This document shows, one piece after another, positions 32,239 through 41,800 of a stretch of DNA of 64,000 nt. This DNA is from UBA2421 sp002343075 (lineage in GTDB: Bacteria > Planctomycetota > Phycisphaerae > Tepidisphaerales > Tepidisphaeraceae), in NCBI GenBank assembly GCA_937982565.1, contig CALJLN010000042.1:1-64000 (forward strand). Direction: 5' to 3'. A program made the position numbers and the translations under genes. The notes below the pieces were generated by a model. That model saw only the letters and a list, made by a program, of their open reading frames with translations. It was not told the origin of the DNA and searched no databases. The stretch's first letter is position 1. Each line of letters opens with the position of its first letter.

Positions 32239-33894
32239 CTACCACTTCACCAGCACCGCCGTCGCGTCGTCGGCTAGTTGCGTGGTACCCGCATGATTGA
32301 CCACCGCGGCAAACAGATCGGCGACCGTATCGGCACCTTCAGGAGATGCCATCAGTGCCGCCTGAAGTCGCGGGAGGTCAAACTGATCTTGCACCAGCCC
32401 GCCGGTGGCCGATTGAACGATGCCGCACTGTTCCACCAGTCCGTCGCTGACGATGAGTAATCGCCCGGAATCGGGCAAAGGCCGCGTGACGGCGCGATAG
32501 GAAAAATCGACATCCACGCCAATTGGCAGGCCGTCGCCCCCGCGAAGGTCGATCGGTTCTTCACCGTGGGGTTGGAGCATGGCATATCCGTGACCGGCAT
32601 CGATGTAGTGTATCGTCTTGTCGCGCAGGTTGAGCACGCCCACCCATGCGGTCACAAACCGCTCATCGGGCGTCCGCAGTGCCACAAATCGGTTGACCGC
32701 GGTCACCGCGCGCAGCACATCGCCATGCTCGCGCAGGCAGGCATGCAGATAGCCCTGCGTTGCGGTCATGAGCACGCCGGCCCCGACGCCTTTGCCGGTC
32801 ACATCTCCCAGCGTCACCGCAATTCGCGCGTCGCCCAGATCGATAATGTCAAAAAAATCGCCGCCCACATAGCGCCCCGGCCGCGACTCGCCCACGCACT
32901 CAATCGCTTCAAACCGCTGCGAGCGAACCGGCAAAATCCACCGCTGCGTGGTTGCCGCGGCACTGAGTTCTGATTCGAGCATCGCTTGTCGAATCTCGAT
33001 TTCCATGCGCTTGAGATTCGCCAGCGCCAGCCCGGCCATGCGGCCAAGTGCCACGCAAAACTGTGCCGCGTTCGGCCGCGGCCGGGGGGACCCGCTGCCG
33101 CGCGAATCGATGTAAAGATATGCCGCGATCGTTCCACCGGCTTCGCTGCGGGCGCCGATAATGATCGGCACACAGAGCGCCGCGCTAATGTTCATCATCA
33201 TGATGCTCTGCGCGATATCGCCCGCTCCAGTTTGCAGCTCGGCCACCTGCCCGGTGGAGGCGGCATTGAGAAGTGACCGGCTATAGCGCGGATGATCCTC
33301 CACCGCCGACGCGCCGGGTTTGTTCGCGGCGACGATCTGCACGCGCCCGGCATTGTCCACGGGACGAAGGACTGCGGCATTGGTCATCCCGGTGCCACGC
33401 AAGGCGGCGTCGATGAGCAGATCCGCGAGCGATTTCTCGTCGGCCGCTCCGTGTATCGCCGCCATGCTTTCGAGCAATACATCCAGTTGCTCGTCGACAA
33501 GTCTGGCGTCGGGCACGTTACGAACAAGCGTTGGCATGCCGTCGTCAGGTTGCACGCTGTCCTGCCGGGCGGCCGCGGCGCTGAAACTGAACGTCCAGGG
33601 CGATATCCGCACCAGATCGCCCTCCCCCAGCGGCAGGTCCTGATTGGCATTGATGCGGCAACCGTTGACATGCGTGCCCCAGCGGCTGTTGAGATCGGTC
33701 AAACGCCATCGACTTCCGTCAAAATCGAGGCGGGCATGAAACCGCGAAACACGATCCTCTCGCACAGGCAGCAAAATCTCGCACTGTTCATTCCGCCCAA
33801 TCCGCAGCGCCGTTGTCTTGGTCGAATCAAGCACAAAAGGCCCAACCGGCGGGCCTGCAACAGAGACGAGATACATCGGCGCGGGTTCAGACAT
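32239..33894 (-). CDS. FHA-GAF-PP2C (SpoIIE-type) serine phosphatase
   Basis: A 551-residue signalling protein. Residues ~22-110 are an FHA phosphothreonine-binding domain (L-R-I-G-R-N, R-V-S-R-F-H-A-R-L, L-N-S-R-W-G-T-H-V-N-G). Residues ~130-300 are a GAF sensor domain. Residues ~330-551 are a SpoIIE/PP2C phosphatase domain with metal-binding G-G-D-F-F-D, L-G-D-V-T-G-K-G, S-D-G-L-V-E and A-D-D-A-T-A-V-L-V. It should dephosphorylate Ser/Thr in a partner, perhaps an anti-sigma antagonist, under control of a phosphorylated protein bound by FHA. No transmembrane segment is visible. Confidence 0.92.
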   Translation of the reverse strand: MSEPAPMYLVSVAGPPVGPFVLDSTKTTALRIGRNEQCEILLPVREDRVSRFHARLDFDGSRWRLTDLNSRWGTHVNGCRINANQDLPLGEGDLVRISPWTFSFSAAAARQDSVQPDDGMPTLVRNVPDARLVDEQLDVLLESMAAIHGAADEKSLADLLIDAALRGTGMTNAAVLRPVDNAGRVQIVAANKPGASAVEDHPRYSRSLLNAASTGQVAELQTGAGDIAQSIMMMNISAALCVPIIIGARSEAGGTIAAYLYIDSRGSGSPRPRPNAAQFCVALGRMAGLALANLKRMEIEIRQAMLESELSAAATTQRWILPVRSQRFEAIECVGESRPGRYVGGDFFDIIDLGDARIAVTLGDVTGKGVGAGVLMTATQGYLHACLREHGDVLRAVTAVNRFVALRTPDERFVTAWVGVLNLRDKTIHYIDAGHGYAMLQPHGEEPIDLRGGDGLPIGVDVDFSYRAVTRPLPDSGRLLIVSDGLVEQCGIVQSATGGLVQDQFDLPRLQAALMASPEGADTVADLFAAVVNHAGTTQLADDATAVLVKW

Positions 33895-34005
33895 CGTTGC
33901 GGGCTAGTGTAACGTCAAAACGGCAGGTTGGTAACGCGTCTCGCCCGGGCCATCTGCAATCCAATGACATGGCCCAGAGGGTTGAGAACGCGCCGTGGCG
34001 GGCAA

Positions 34006-35601
34006 TCAACCCAGAATGTCATCGCTGATTCGCGATATGCTAAACGGCACAATCTTCGCGCCCGCCGGACGTGGCGGCGCTGGCGGCGGGAGCGTGTCGC
34101 CGAACCGGCTGGCCAGAATCGTAAAATCCGTCAGATTGACCGAGCCCGAGTAATTGAAATCGCCCTGACTGAACGTCGTCCCCGTACCAAACCCCGCGGC
34201 CAGGGCGGTGAAGTCGTTCAAGTTTACAACGCGATCGTGATCCGCATCACCGGTGAAATGAAAAAACGCCTGCTCCACATCGGCGGGCAACACATTCCCC
34301 GCGGCGTCGGTTACACCGGCGGCGAAGACCGTGGCGGTGTAGTTCCCATCGGCCAGGGTCCCGCCGACGCTCAGAGTCGCGGTGAAGCTACCCGGGTTGT
34401 ACGACATCGTTAAAGGAAAAGTCTGATTGGTAGCGACACTGCGAATCTCGAAATCGATCGCAGCCAGGCTCGCGCCGACGTTTTCACTGAACTGGAAAAT
34501 CACCCGATGAGGCGCAGTATCGAACAGAAACGCCGACTGCACGACCGCCGGCGGGAGCGTGTCGGGGGTGCCGACGATTCCGGTCACCGCGAAGTCAAAC
34601 GGGTTGGCCGTCGGGTCGTTCGTGCTGAATGAGATACTTCCCGCCTTCACGCCAGCCACAGCACTATCCAGCCTCACGGTAAATGTATCGCTCGCGCCGG
34701 CAAGCAGGCTCGTACTCAGCCCTTCGGTAATCGTGTAACCCGCTGGCACGGTGACCGTTCCGAGGTTCAACCGCTGCTGCCCGTCGTTGCGAACGGTGAA
34801 CGTGATGCTGGAGGTCGCCCCGCCGGGGGTAACGGTCCCGAAATCGATGGCCGATGTCTGCCCGTCTGCAATGGCGGTCGCACCCTGCAGCACGGTCGCC
34901 AAGGGCGGTTTGATGACGAAAACATTGGTGAACGAAGCAAGGTCGCCGTTGTATACGTTCAAATCGACATTGCCGGTGATTCCCGGCACGCTCCCGCTGT
35001 CTGTGTATTGCCAGATGTTCCAGGTCGGCCAGGGGGTGGTGCTTCCCGGGTTCTGAGTTTCGGGGTTCACGGTCCCGCCGGGGTAACGCGCGATCCAAAG
35101 CGGCCATTGCGTCACGGTCGAGTTGAAGTTGCTGGATGCGAAAAACTGGCCCGTGTAGATCAGCGGCGCGATTCCAGTCACGTCGCGCACCCGGCTGCAG
35201 AAATCATTCACCCACTGCGACATAAAAGCCACGCTCCCTGCATCGACCTCAATATCGAGCACCGGGCGAACATAACCTGCTGTCAGATAAGGACTAATAA
35301 CACTGACAAACTTGTCGGCCTCGGCAACGGCGGCGTTATTGTCGGGCCGACCGAAGTGGTAAGCCCCGATCAGCATGCCGGCGGTGTGGGCGCGGGTGAT
35401 ATTGTTGGTGAACGTGGATGCATTAAAGGTGAGGCCTTCGGTCGCCTTGGCAAACACGAAATCCTTGCCCGAAGCTTTGATCGACTGCCATTGGGCTACG
35501 GTGATAGTGCCCTGAAAATCGCTGACATCGATCCCCAGCGCCCGCGCCATCATTTGCCGCGGTTCGAGCAGTTCAACCTGATGCAAAGGTCGATTGGACA
35601 T
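34006..35601 (-). CDS. Secreted GH25 lysozyme-like protein with Ig-like and dockerin-like modules
   Basis: Starts at ATG 35601, which places V-E-L-L-E-P-R-Q-M-M-A, the planctomycete LExRxLL signature, at residues 9-19; a longer frame to 35811 has no support. Residues ~22-215 are a glycoside hydrolase family 25 domain (G-I-D-V-S-D-F-Q-G near the start, V-L-D-I-E-V-D-A-G in the middle, both with the catalytic acidic residues). Then come an ASPM/Hydin-type Ig domain (~225-335), an Ig-like domain (~345-450) and a dockerin-like pair of calcium loops (G-D-A-D-H-D-R-V-V-N-L-N-D-F and G-D-F-N-Y-S-G-S-V-N-L-T-D-F). It ends in P-F-S-I-S-R-I-S-D-D-I-L-G. GH25 enzymes cleave peptidoglycan. Confidence 0.9.
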   Translation of the reverse strand: MSNRPLHQVELLEPRQMMARALGIDVSDFQGTITVAQWQSIKASGKDFVFAKATEGLTFNASTFTNNITRAHTAGMLIGAYHFGRPDNNAAVAEADKFVSVISPYLTAGYVRPVLDIEVDAGSVAFMSQWVNDFCSRVRDVTGIAPLIYTGQFFASSNFNSTVTQWPLWIARYPGGTVNPETQNPGSTTPWPTWNIWQYTDSGSVPGITGNVDLNVYNGDLASFTNVFVIKPPLATVLQGATAIADGQTSAIDFGTVTPGGATSSITFTVRNDGQQRLNLGTVTVPAGYTITEGLSTSLLAGASDTFTVRLDSAVAGVKAGSISFSTNDPTANPFDFAVTGIVGTPDTLPPAVVQSAFLFDTAPHRVIFQFSENVGASLAAIDFEIRSVATNQTFPLTMSYNPGSFTATLSVGGTLADGNYTATVFAAGVTDAAGNVLPADVEQAFFHFTGDADHDRVVNLNDFTALAAGFGTGTTFSQGDFNYSGSVNLTDFTILASRFGDTLPPPAPPRPAGAKIVPFSISRISDDILG

Positions 35602-36047
35602 AGTGTTATGACTTCCGTTACGCCAATGGGCACCGGTCGCGCGGTGCGCAAGACTTCCCCGCGATTGAGGGTCGTTGCGCCGGTGCTGGAACAATCCAGT
35701 TACGGAGTAGTTTGCCCCGAAACGCCCGCCAGAGCAACGAAAATCCGGGGCGGACGGAATTCCAGCACCTCGCCTTTTGCCCAGCTTCCCCGACCGGATA
35801 AACCTACACAATTGGGGGCGTGGCTGGCGGCAAAACCCTTAGCAATATTTTAACAGTTCGTAGTACGCATTCCACATCCGCCGTGTTACACTCTGGTGCT
35901 GCTTGATGCCGAGCAACCATCTCGCGCGCCAAGCCAAACCGCGGGAGCGGAGAGTGCAACGGGTACATCGTGCGCCCGTCTTTGTTCCCACCGAATTCGC
36001 TTCGCAAACTGCTTCGGAGCCTGAACATTTTTTCTGGAGAGGGATCT
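35602..36047. other. Intergenic region between divergent surface-protein genes
   Basis: About 450 bp between the GH25 gene and the Calx-beta gene, which point away from each other. An AT-rich patch lies at about 35835-35870. The promoters for both genes must be here, but no convincing -35/-10 pair could be picked out. No open frame is supported. Confidence 0.5.
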
Positions 36048-38495
36048 ATGATTCGCAATGCTCGCAACGGTCGCCGTGCGTCGATTGGTCGTGCTGTTCA
36101 CACCGCAGTGGAGTCGCTTGAAACGCGCCGCCACCTGACAGCGGTCTATCAGTCGCTTCCCTTCAGTGAAAACTGGACGGACACAAGCCGACTCAACGCC
36201 CAGGTCAACGCCGCCCCCGCGGCCATCATTCCCCCCAACGATCTCGGCTGGGAAGCAGTCCCGGGCTTCATCGGCTACCGCGGTGATGATCTCACGACCG
36301 TTACCGGTACTGACCCGCAGACCATCCTCGCACCCGGCGACACGACCCACAGCAACATTTTCCATAATCAGACGAATCCCAATACCTTCGCCTCGGGCGG
36401 TGTTGCTGAGTTTGAAATCGCCGACCCCGTCGTCGCGCTCAATGGCTCCGGTACCGCCGACGCGCCGAGCCTGCAGTTGCACCTCAACACCACCGGCGTA
36501 CCCGTCGTGCGCGTGCAATACACTCTGCGGGATATTGATGGTTCAGTCGACAACGCGGTGCAACCGATCGCGCTGCAGTATCGCGTCGGTACGACAGGCA
36601 ATTTTATCAATGTCGGAAGCGCCTTCGTCGCCGACGCCTCGGCCGGCCCAAGCCTCACGCTCGACACACCCGTTGTCGTCACGCTTCCTCTCGATGCCGG
36701 CAACGTTTCGCAACTGCAGCTTCGCTGGATCACCGCCAACGCGCCCGGAAACGATGAATGGATCGGCATTGACGACATCAGCGTGACCGCAGGCAGCCTT
36801 AACGGCACGCTTGGCTTCAGTTCCACCAACTACGCTGCACTGGAAAGCGATGGAAATGCCACAATCACCATTAACCGAAACGATGGCTCGCAGGGGGCAG
36901 TGAGTGTTCGCGCACGCACCATCCTCGGCGGCACTGCAACGGCGGGCAGCGACTACACGGCCTTTGATCAGGTCATCAACTTCGCCGACGGGCAGACCAC
37001 CGCCACCTTCCAGGTCCAGATCCTTCAGGATCTTGATCAAGAAGGCGCGGAAACCGTATTCCTGCAACTATCCGATGCCACCGGCGGCGCGGTGATTGGG
37101 GCCAACTCCGGCGCAACACTCAGTATCGGCGATGATGATGTCACCGCGCCGACGGGCGTACTTCTCAATGAATTGAACGTCAACACTTTCGGCACGGATA
37201 ACCCCTTCGAGTACGCCGAATTCAGAGGCCCAGCGGGCACTTCGCTTCGCAATGTTTACTTCGTATCCATCGAAGGCGAAGGCGACACCGCCAACACCGG
37301 CAATGCCAGCTTTGTCGCAGACCTCAGCGCATTCTCGCTCGGAAGCAACGGCCTGGCGATCCTGAAAGCCGACACCGGCGGGCACACCATCCCCGGTGGC
37401 ACCACTGTCATCCCCAGCGCAACCCTTGCTAACGCCAACGGAGGCGCACTGCAGAACGGATCCAACTCCTTCCTCATCATCTTCAGCCCCCTGCCCATCC
37501 TCGGAAGCACCGATCTGGATGTGAACAATGACGGCGTGCTCGAACTCGGACCGGGCGCGGTTGTGCTCGACGGCGTAGGCTGGTTCGACGGCTCCAACCT
37601 CAGCGGGACCGATCTCCTGTACGCCCCGCAATTGCCGTTCAGCGCTGTCGGCCTGCCTGCCAATGGCACGCGCGACGAAGCGCCGGACATCGCCACCCGC
37701 TTCCCGACAGAAAACGGCGCCCTTGACGCCAATGCCTGGTATTACGGCGAACCCGATCAGGTCAACGGCGTGAACAGCGCGGTCGAATACCTGGCCGGCA
37801 CCGTCACGACCACCAACCCCAACGGAATCCCCGCGGGCACGGTGGTATTGACGCCGGGCGCTGCCAACTTCCCCAGCACCGGCGACACCACCCCGCCGAC
37901 GCTCGATAACAGCCTGTTTGTGTTCGACGCGTTCCCGATTCTGCAGACCATCAATCTCACTTTCAGCGAAGATGTGGCCGCAAGCCTTTCTGTCAGCGAT
38001 CTCACCCTCACCAACACGACGACTGCAAGCGTGGTACCGGCGGGCAATATCGCTCTCAGCTACAACGCTGGCACCAATGTCGCCAGCTTCACCTTCCCCG
38101 GTTTCGCCACCGGCATTTTGCCAGACGGCAACTATTCGCTGGCCATCACCGGTGCGGTCGAAGACGCTGCAGGCAACGCGCTGGTCCCCTCGGCGCCGTT
38201 CACCTTCTTCACGCTCGGCGGCGATGCCACGCGAAACAAGGCCGTCAGCCTCGACGATTTCACCGTGCTCGCTGCCAACTTCGGCACATCCGGCCAGAAG
38301 TTCACGACTGGCGATTTCACCTATGATGGCTCGGTGAACCTCAACGACTTCACCGTGCTCGCTGCCAACTTCGGCGCAAGTCTGCCCGGCGAAGCGCCCC
38401 GCGCTTCCGGCGGAAGCACCGGGTTTGCCGGCGCGTTTTCCGCGACACGAATCGGTGACAATTTCAAGACTGTCCGGGAAGACGTCATCGGATAA
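36048..38495 (+). CDS. Secreted Calx-beta/lamin-tail protein with dockerin-like module
   Basis: Starts at ATG 36048, preceded by GGAGAGG; the N terminus carries A-V-E-S-L-E-T-R-R-H-L-T-A. Of the 815 residues, ~25-250 form a beta-rich region of unknown type, ~255-362 a Calx-beta calcium-binding domain (G-T-A-T-A-G-S-D-Y-T, I-N-F-A-D-G-Q-T-T-A, D-D-D), ~365-560 a lamin-tail-like domain (L-L-N-E-L-N-V-N, F-E-Y-A-E-F-R-G), ~615-722 an Ig-like domain and ~724-779 two dockerin-like loops (G-D-A-T-R-N-K-A-V-S-L-D-D-F and G-D-F-T-Y-D-G-S-V-N-L-N-D-F). It ends with the shared tail A-F-S-A-T-R-I-G-D-N ... R-E-D-V-I-G. Likely a cell-surface or secreted protein; no catalytic motif. Confidence 0.87.
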   Translation: MIRNARNGRRASIGRAVHTAVESLETRRHLTAVYQSLPFSENWTDTSRLNAQVNAAPAAIIPPNDLGWEAVPGFIGYRGDDLTTVTGTDPQTILAPGDTTHSNIFHNQTNPNTFASGGVAEFEIADPVVALNGSGTADAPSLQLHLNTTGVPVVRVQYTLRDIDGSVDNAVQPIALQYRVGTTGNFINVGSAFVADASAGPSLTLDTPVVVTLPLDAGNVSQLQLRWITANAPGNDEWIGIDDISVTAGSLNGTLGFSSTNYAALESDGNATITINRNDGSQGAVSVRARTILGGTATAGSDYTAFDQVINFADGQTTATFQVQILQDLDQEGAETVFLQLSDATGGAVIGANSGATLSIGDDDVTAPTGVLLNELNVNTFGTDNPFEYAEFRGPAGTSLRNVYFVSIEGEGDTANTGNASFVADLSAFSLGSNGLAILKADTGGHTIPGGTTVIPSATLANANGGALQNGSNSFLIIFSPLPILGSTDLDVNNDGVLELGPGAVVLDGVGWFDGSNLSGTDLLYAPQLPFSAVGLPANGTRDEAPDIATRFPTENGALDANAWYYGEPDQVNGVNSAVEYLAGTVTTTNPNGIPAGTVVLTPGAANFPSTGDTTPPTLDNSLFVFDAFPILQTINLTFSEDVAASLSVSDLTLTNTTTASVVPAGNIALSYNAGTNVASFTFPGFATGILPDGNYSLAITGAVEDAAGNALVPSAPFTFFTLGGDATRNKAVSLDDFTVLAANFGTSGQKFTTGDFTYDGSVNLNDFTVLAANFGASLPGEAPRASGGSTGFAGAFSATRIGDNFKTVREDVIG

Positions 38496-38566
38496 GCCTC
38501 ACAGGTAAGTTCTGTTCGTCACAGTTCGGCTGCAGTTTTCGCAGTGCAGCACAACAAAACTGAATC

Positions 38567-38604
38567 ACGACCGGTTGCCAGTACCCACGGCAACCGGTCG
38601 TTTT
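38567..38604 (+). terminator. Intrinsic terminator after the Calx-beta gene
   Basis: A perfect 13-bp stem (ACGACCGGTTGCC, loop of 9, GGCAACCGGTCGT) followed by TTTT, 70 bp after the stop codon at 38495. The rest of the 329-bp gap up to 38824 shows no gene; purine-rich GAGGAAAGGGCGG precedes the next start. Confidence 0.88.
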
Positions 38605-38824
38605 CGTTCGAACCGGATGGAACAAACTCGCCAGCCGTGACGACGTTACATGTGCTAGAAGTTGCCTTGCTTACCAACTTGGCGTGAGGCGAGATGCCGC
38701 TTCGGTTGAGGCACAAACTGAGGTATACTTCAGAGTCGCAAGTGGAGGGACGGTCGTTGTCCGCATCCTCCGCTCTGCTTTACACATCGTTGTTTTCGAG
38801 CCACTGAGGAAAGGGCGGTTTTCA

Positions 38825-41800
38825 ATGCGAATCACTGGAAGAAAATCTGTCGAGGTCGTCCGTCGCGCCGCGGTCGAGGTGTTGGAGCAACGTCGGATGC
38901 TTGCAGGCGATCCGGTTCCTCCTCCGGTGATTGAAGTCAACGTCTTCGCAGACCTTAACGGCAATGGCGTGAACGACGAGGGGATGGCACACACCGGCGA
39001 CGTCACCGTCTATGCCGACGTGAACGTAAACGGAATCTACGATGAGGGGTTCGAACCTTCCGCTTTCATGATCGCAGGCGGTCTATATGAGTTCACGGCC
39101 AACCAACTGCCGCCCGGCCTTCACTATGTGCGCCTGGACCTTTTTCCATCCCACCAACAGACCTTCCCCGTAAGCCTTGGGGCGTACCCAGTTGAAGTGA
39201 CTGCGACGCAGACCGCCCCGAAGACGATCGAGTTTGGCGTCCGTCAAGTGACCGGCCAAGGCTCGGTCAGCGGAGTGGTTTACGAAGATGTTAACGGCAA
39301 CGGCGTTCGGGATGCTGGCGAATCAGGCAACTCAGGTCGAACCGTCTTCGCCGACTACAATCGCAACCTCACCCTTGACGGGAACGAACCCTCCGCAGTG
39401 ACAGACAGCAACGGCAACTACACGCTGACAAATCTCTTTGCCGGCCCGGTGTCGATCAAGACGATTCTCACCGGCATCAATGTGTTTACCGCTGCGGCAA
39501 ATGGTTCGACGCGCGTGAACGTCGTTCCGAATCAAACAGTGACCGCGCCGACGTTGGGAACTCGCAAGTTCGACACAAGCGTCTATCTCACCCAGAATTT
39601 TGGCACAAAGGGTGAGGCGTTCATCAGCGCCACGACGATTTCTGCCGCCGCCACTCGCCAACTGGCCGATGGCAAACTGCTCATCGCCGGCCAGCGCAAC
39701 GGGGTGGCCACGATCTTCCGCACAACCACAACCGGCGCCCTCGATACCACCTTCGGCGGCGGCCTGGGCTACGTTCAGCCCAACCTGCCCAGCGGATTTG
39801 TCATCAAGAACATGGTGCTTCTCTCCGACGAACGTATTGTGATCGGCGGTCAAACGCCCACCAGCGGCAATCTCGAAGTGGCCGTTCTCACCAGCACCGG
39901 CGCCTTCGACAACAGCTTCGCCGGCAACGGCTACCAATCGGTCGATTTCGATAATGCGGTTGACAACTTTGTTGATGTTGCCGTCATGCCGGGCAACAAG
40001 ATCGCGCTGCTAGGCTGGCGCACCAACGTCGCTGGAACGGACCGTGAAACCGAGATCGCGGTGCTGCAGCCCAATGGGGCGCTGGATGTCAACTTCTCGG
40101 GTTCTGGCAAGGGCATCTACAATTTCAATGCTTCGATCGATACGCCGGTAGCCCTCGCCGTTGAGAGCGACTCACAATTGGTGTTTATTGCAGACCGACC
40201 CTTGCCAGCCAAGAACGTGACGGTTGTGGGCCGGGTCAACCCGACCGGCCTGATCGACAACGGGTTCGGCAGCGCAGGGAGCCGCGTGCTCGAAGTCATC
40301 GACGAATCACTTTTTGCCGGCAAACTGCTCATCCAGTCGGACAACAAAATCCTCGTCTCCCATCACGGTTCCTCGGGACGGCTTTATGCCAATCGACTGG
40401 CAACAAACGGCACCTCGGACAACACCTTCGGGACCGCCGGGCGGGTGTCACAGTTGTATCGCAATGGGCGCTCAACGTTTTTCGCAACCAGTACGAGTGT
40501 GGCTGTTAACGCATCTGGGAATGTGGCCCTGAGTGGCTTGCTAAATGCACCGGGCGAAGCAACCTTCATTGCTGCGGCCCTGGTTACACCAGCAGGGATG
40601 CGCAACGCGATGTTCCTGCGGAATGGCCAACTTGCCCATTCCATTACCGGCTCAGGCTCCAATGACACTGCGGCCAATGTGGTACTGCAGGGTGACAACA
40701 AGCTGATCCTCACCAGCACCCTCACCACCGCCGGTAGAATCGGGATTCTGCAGACCGGCGAACCGCCGGCACGAGCGAGCGTCAGCGGCAACGTGTTTGA
40801 CGACCTCAACGGGAACGGCATTCGCGACGCCGGGGAGAGCGGAGCAGCCAACCGCACGGTGTTCCTCGATTTCAATTTCGATGGAGTGCGCCAGTCCAGC
40901 GAGTCATTCGCTACCACGGACGCATTGGGCAACTATACAATCAGCAACTTTTTCACGGATGACTATCTGGTGACGCTTACGAGGCCCCAGGGCTTCGAGC
41001 AAACCTACAACGCTGGCGGTTTCAGCTCGTTCGCAGCGTTTCTGCCGTCGCAGGCACTGACCAACCAGAATTTTGGTTTGCGGCAGATTCAGCCAGTCAT
41101 TGTTTCAAGCCCCGGCGGGCCGTATGCCGTAGCCGAAGGGGGTTTCGTGCAGTTGCTCGGAAGTGCTACCGGCGGTGCGATCACCGGCTGGGAGTGGGAC
41201 CTAAACTACGATGGAACGACTTTCACGGTTGACTCGACCCAGCAAAACCCGGCGTTCGCCGCTGGCGACCTCGACGGCCCTGGCTCACAGCTTATCGCGC
41301 TTCGCGCGAAGTCGGGCCCGCTGGCAACCAGTCTGATCTCAACTGCGATCGTAAATGTCACCAACTCCAATCCTACTGCCGTATTTACTAACAACGGCCC
41401 CGTGGGAATTGGCCAGAGTGCTACCGTTGCGTTCTCGCAGATGAACGACCCCTCGGCCGCCGACCGCATCGCGGGCTTTAAGTACAGCTACGACTTCAAC
41501 AATGACGGCACATTCGAGATCATCGACAGCAACAACGCCACCGCCACCGTGCCATCCACTATCACCGCCGCGGTTGGCACCTACATGATCCGCGGTCGAA
41601 TCAAGGATAAGGACGGCGGGTTCAACGATTACATCTCTACGCTCACCGTCAACACCACCCCGCCGCCGCCGCCCCCACCGACCGGTGGCGCGACGCTGCG
41701 CGGCACGGTTTTCCTCGATACCGACCGCGACGGTGTGTTTGATACCGGAGAGGCGGGTGTGGCTGGGCGCACGATCTACCTCGACCTCAACAACAACGTG

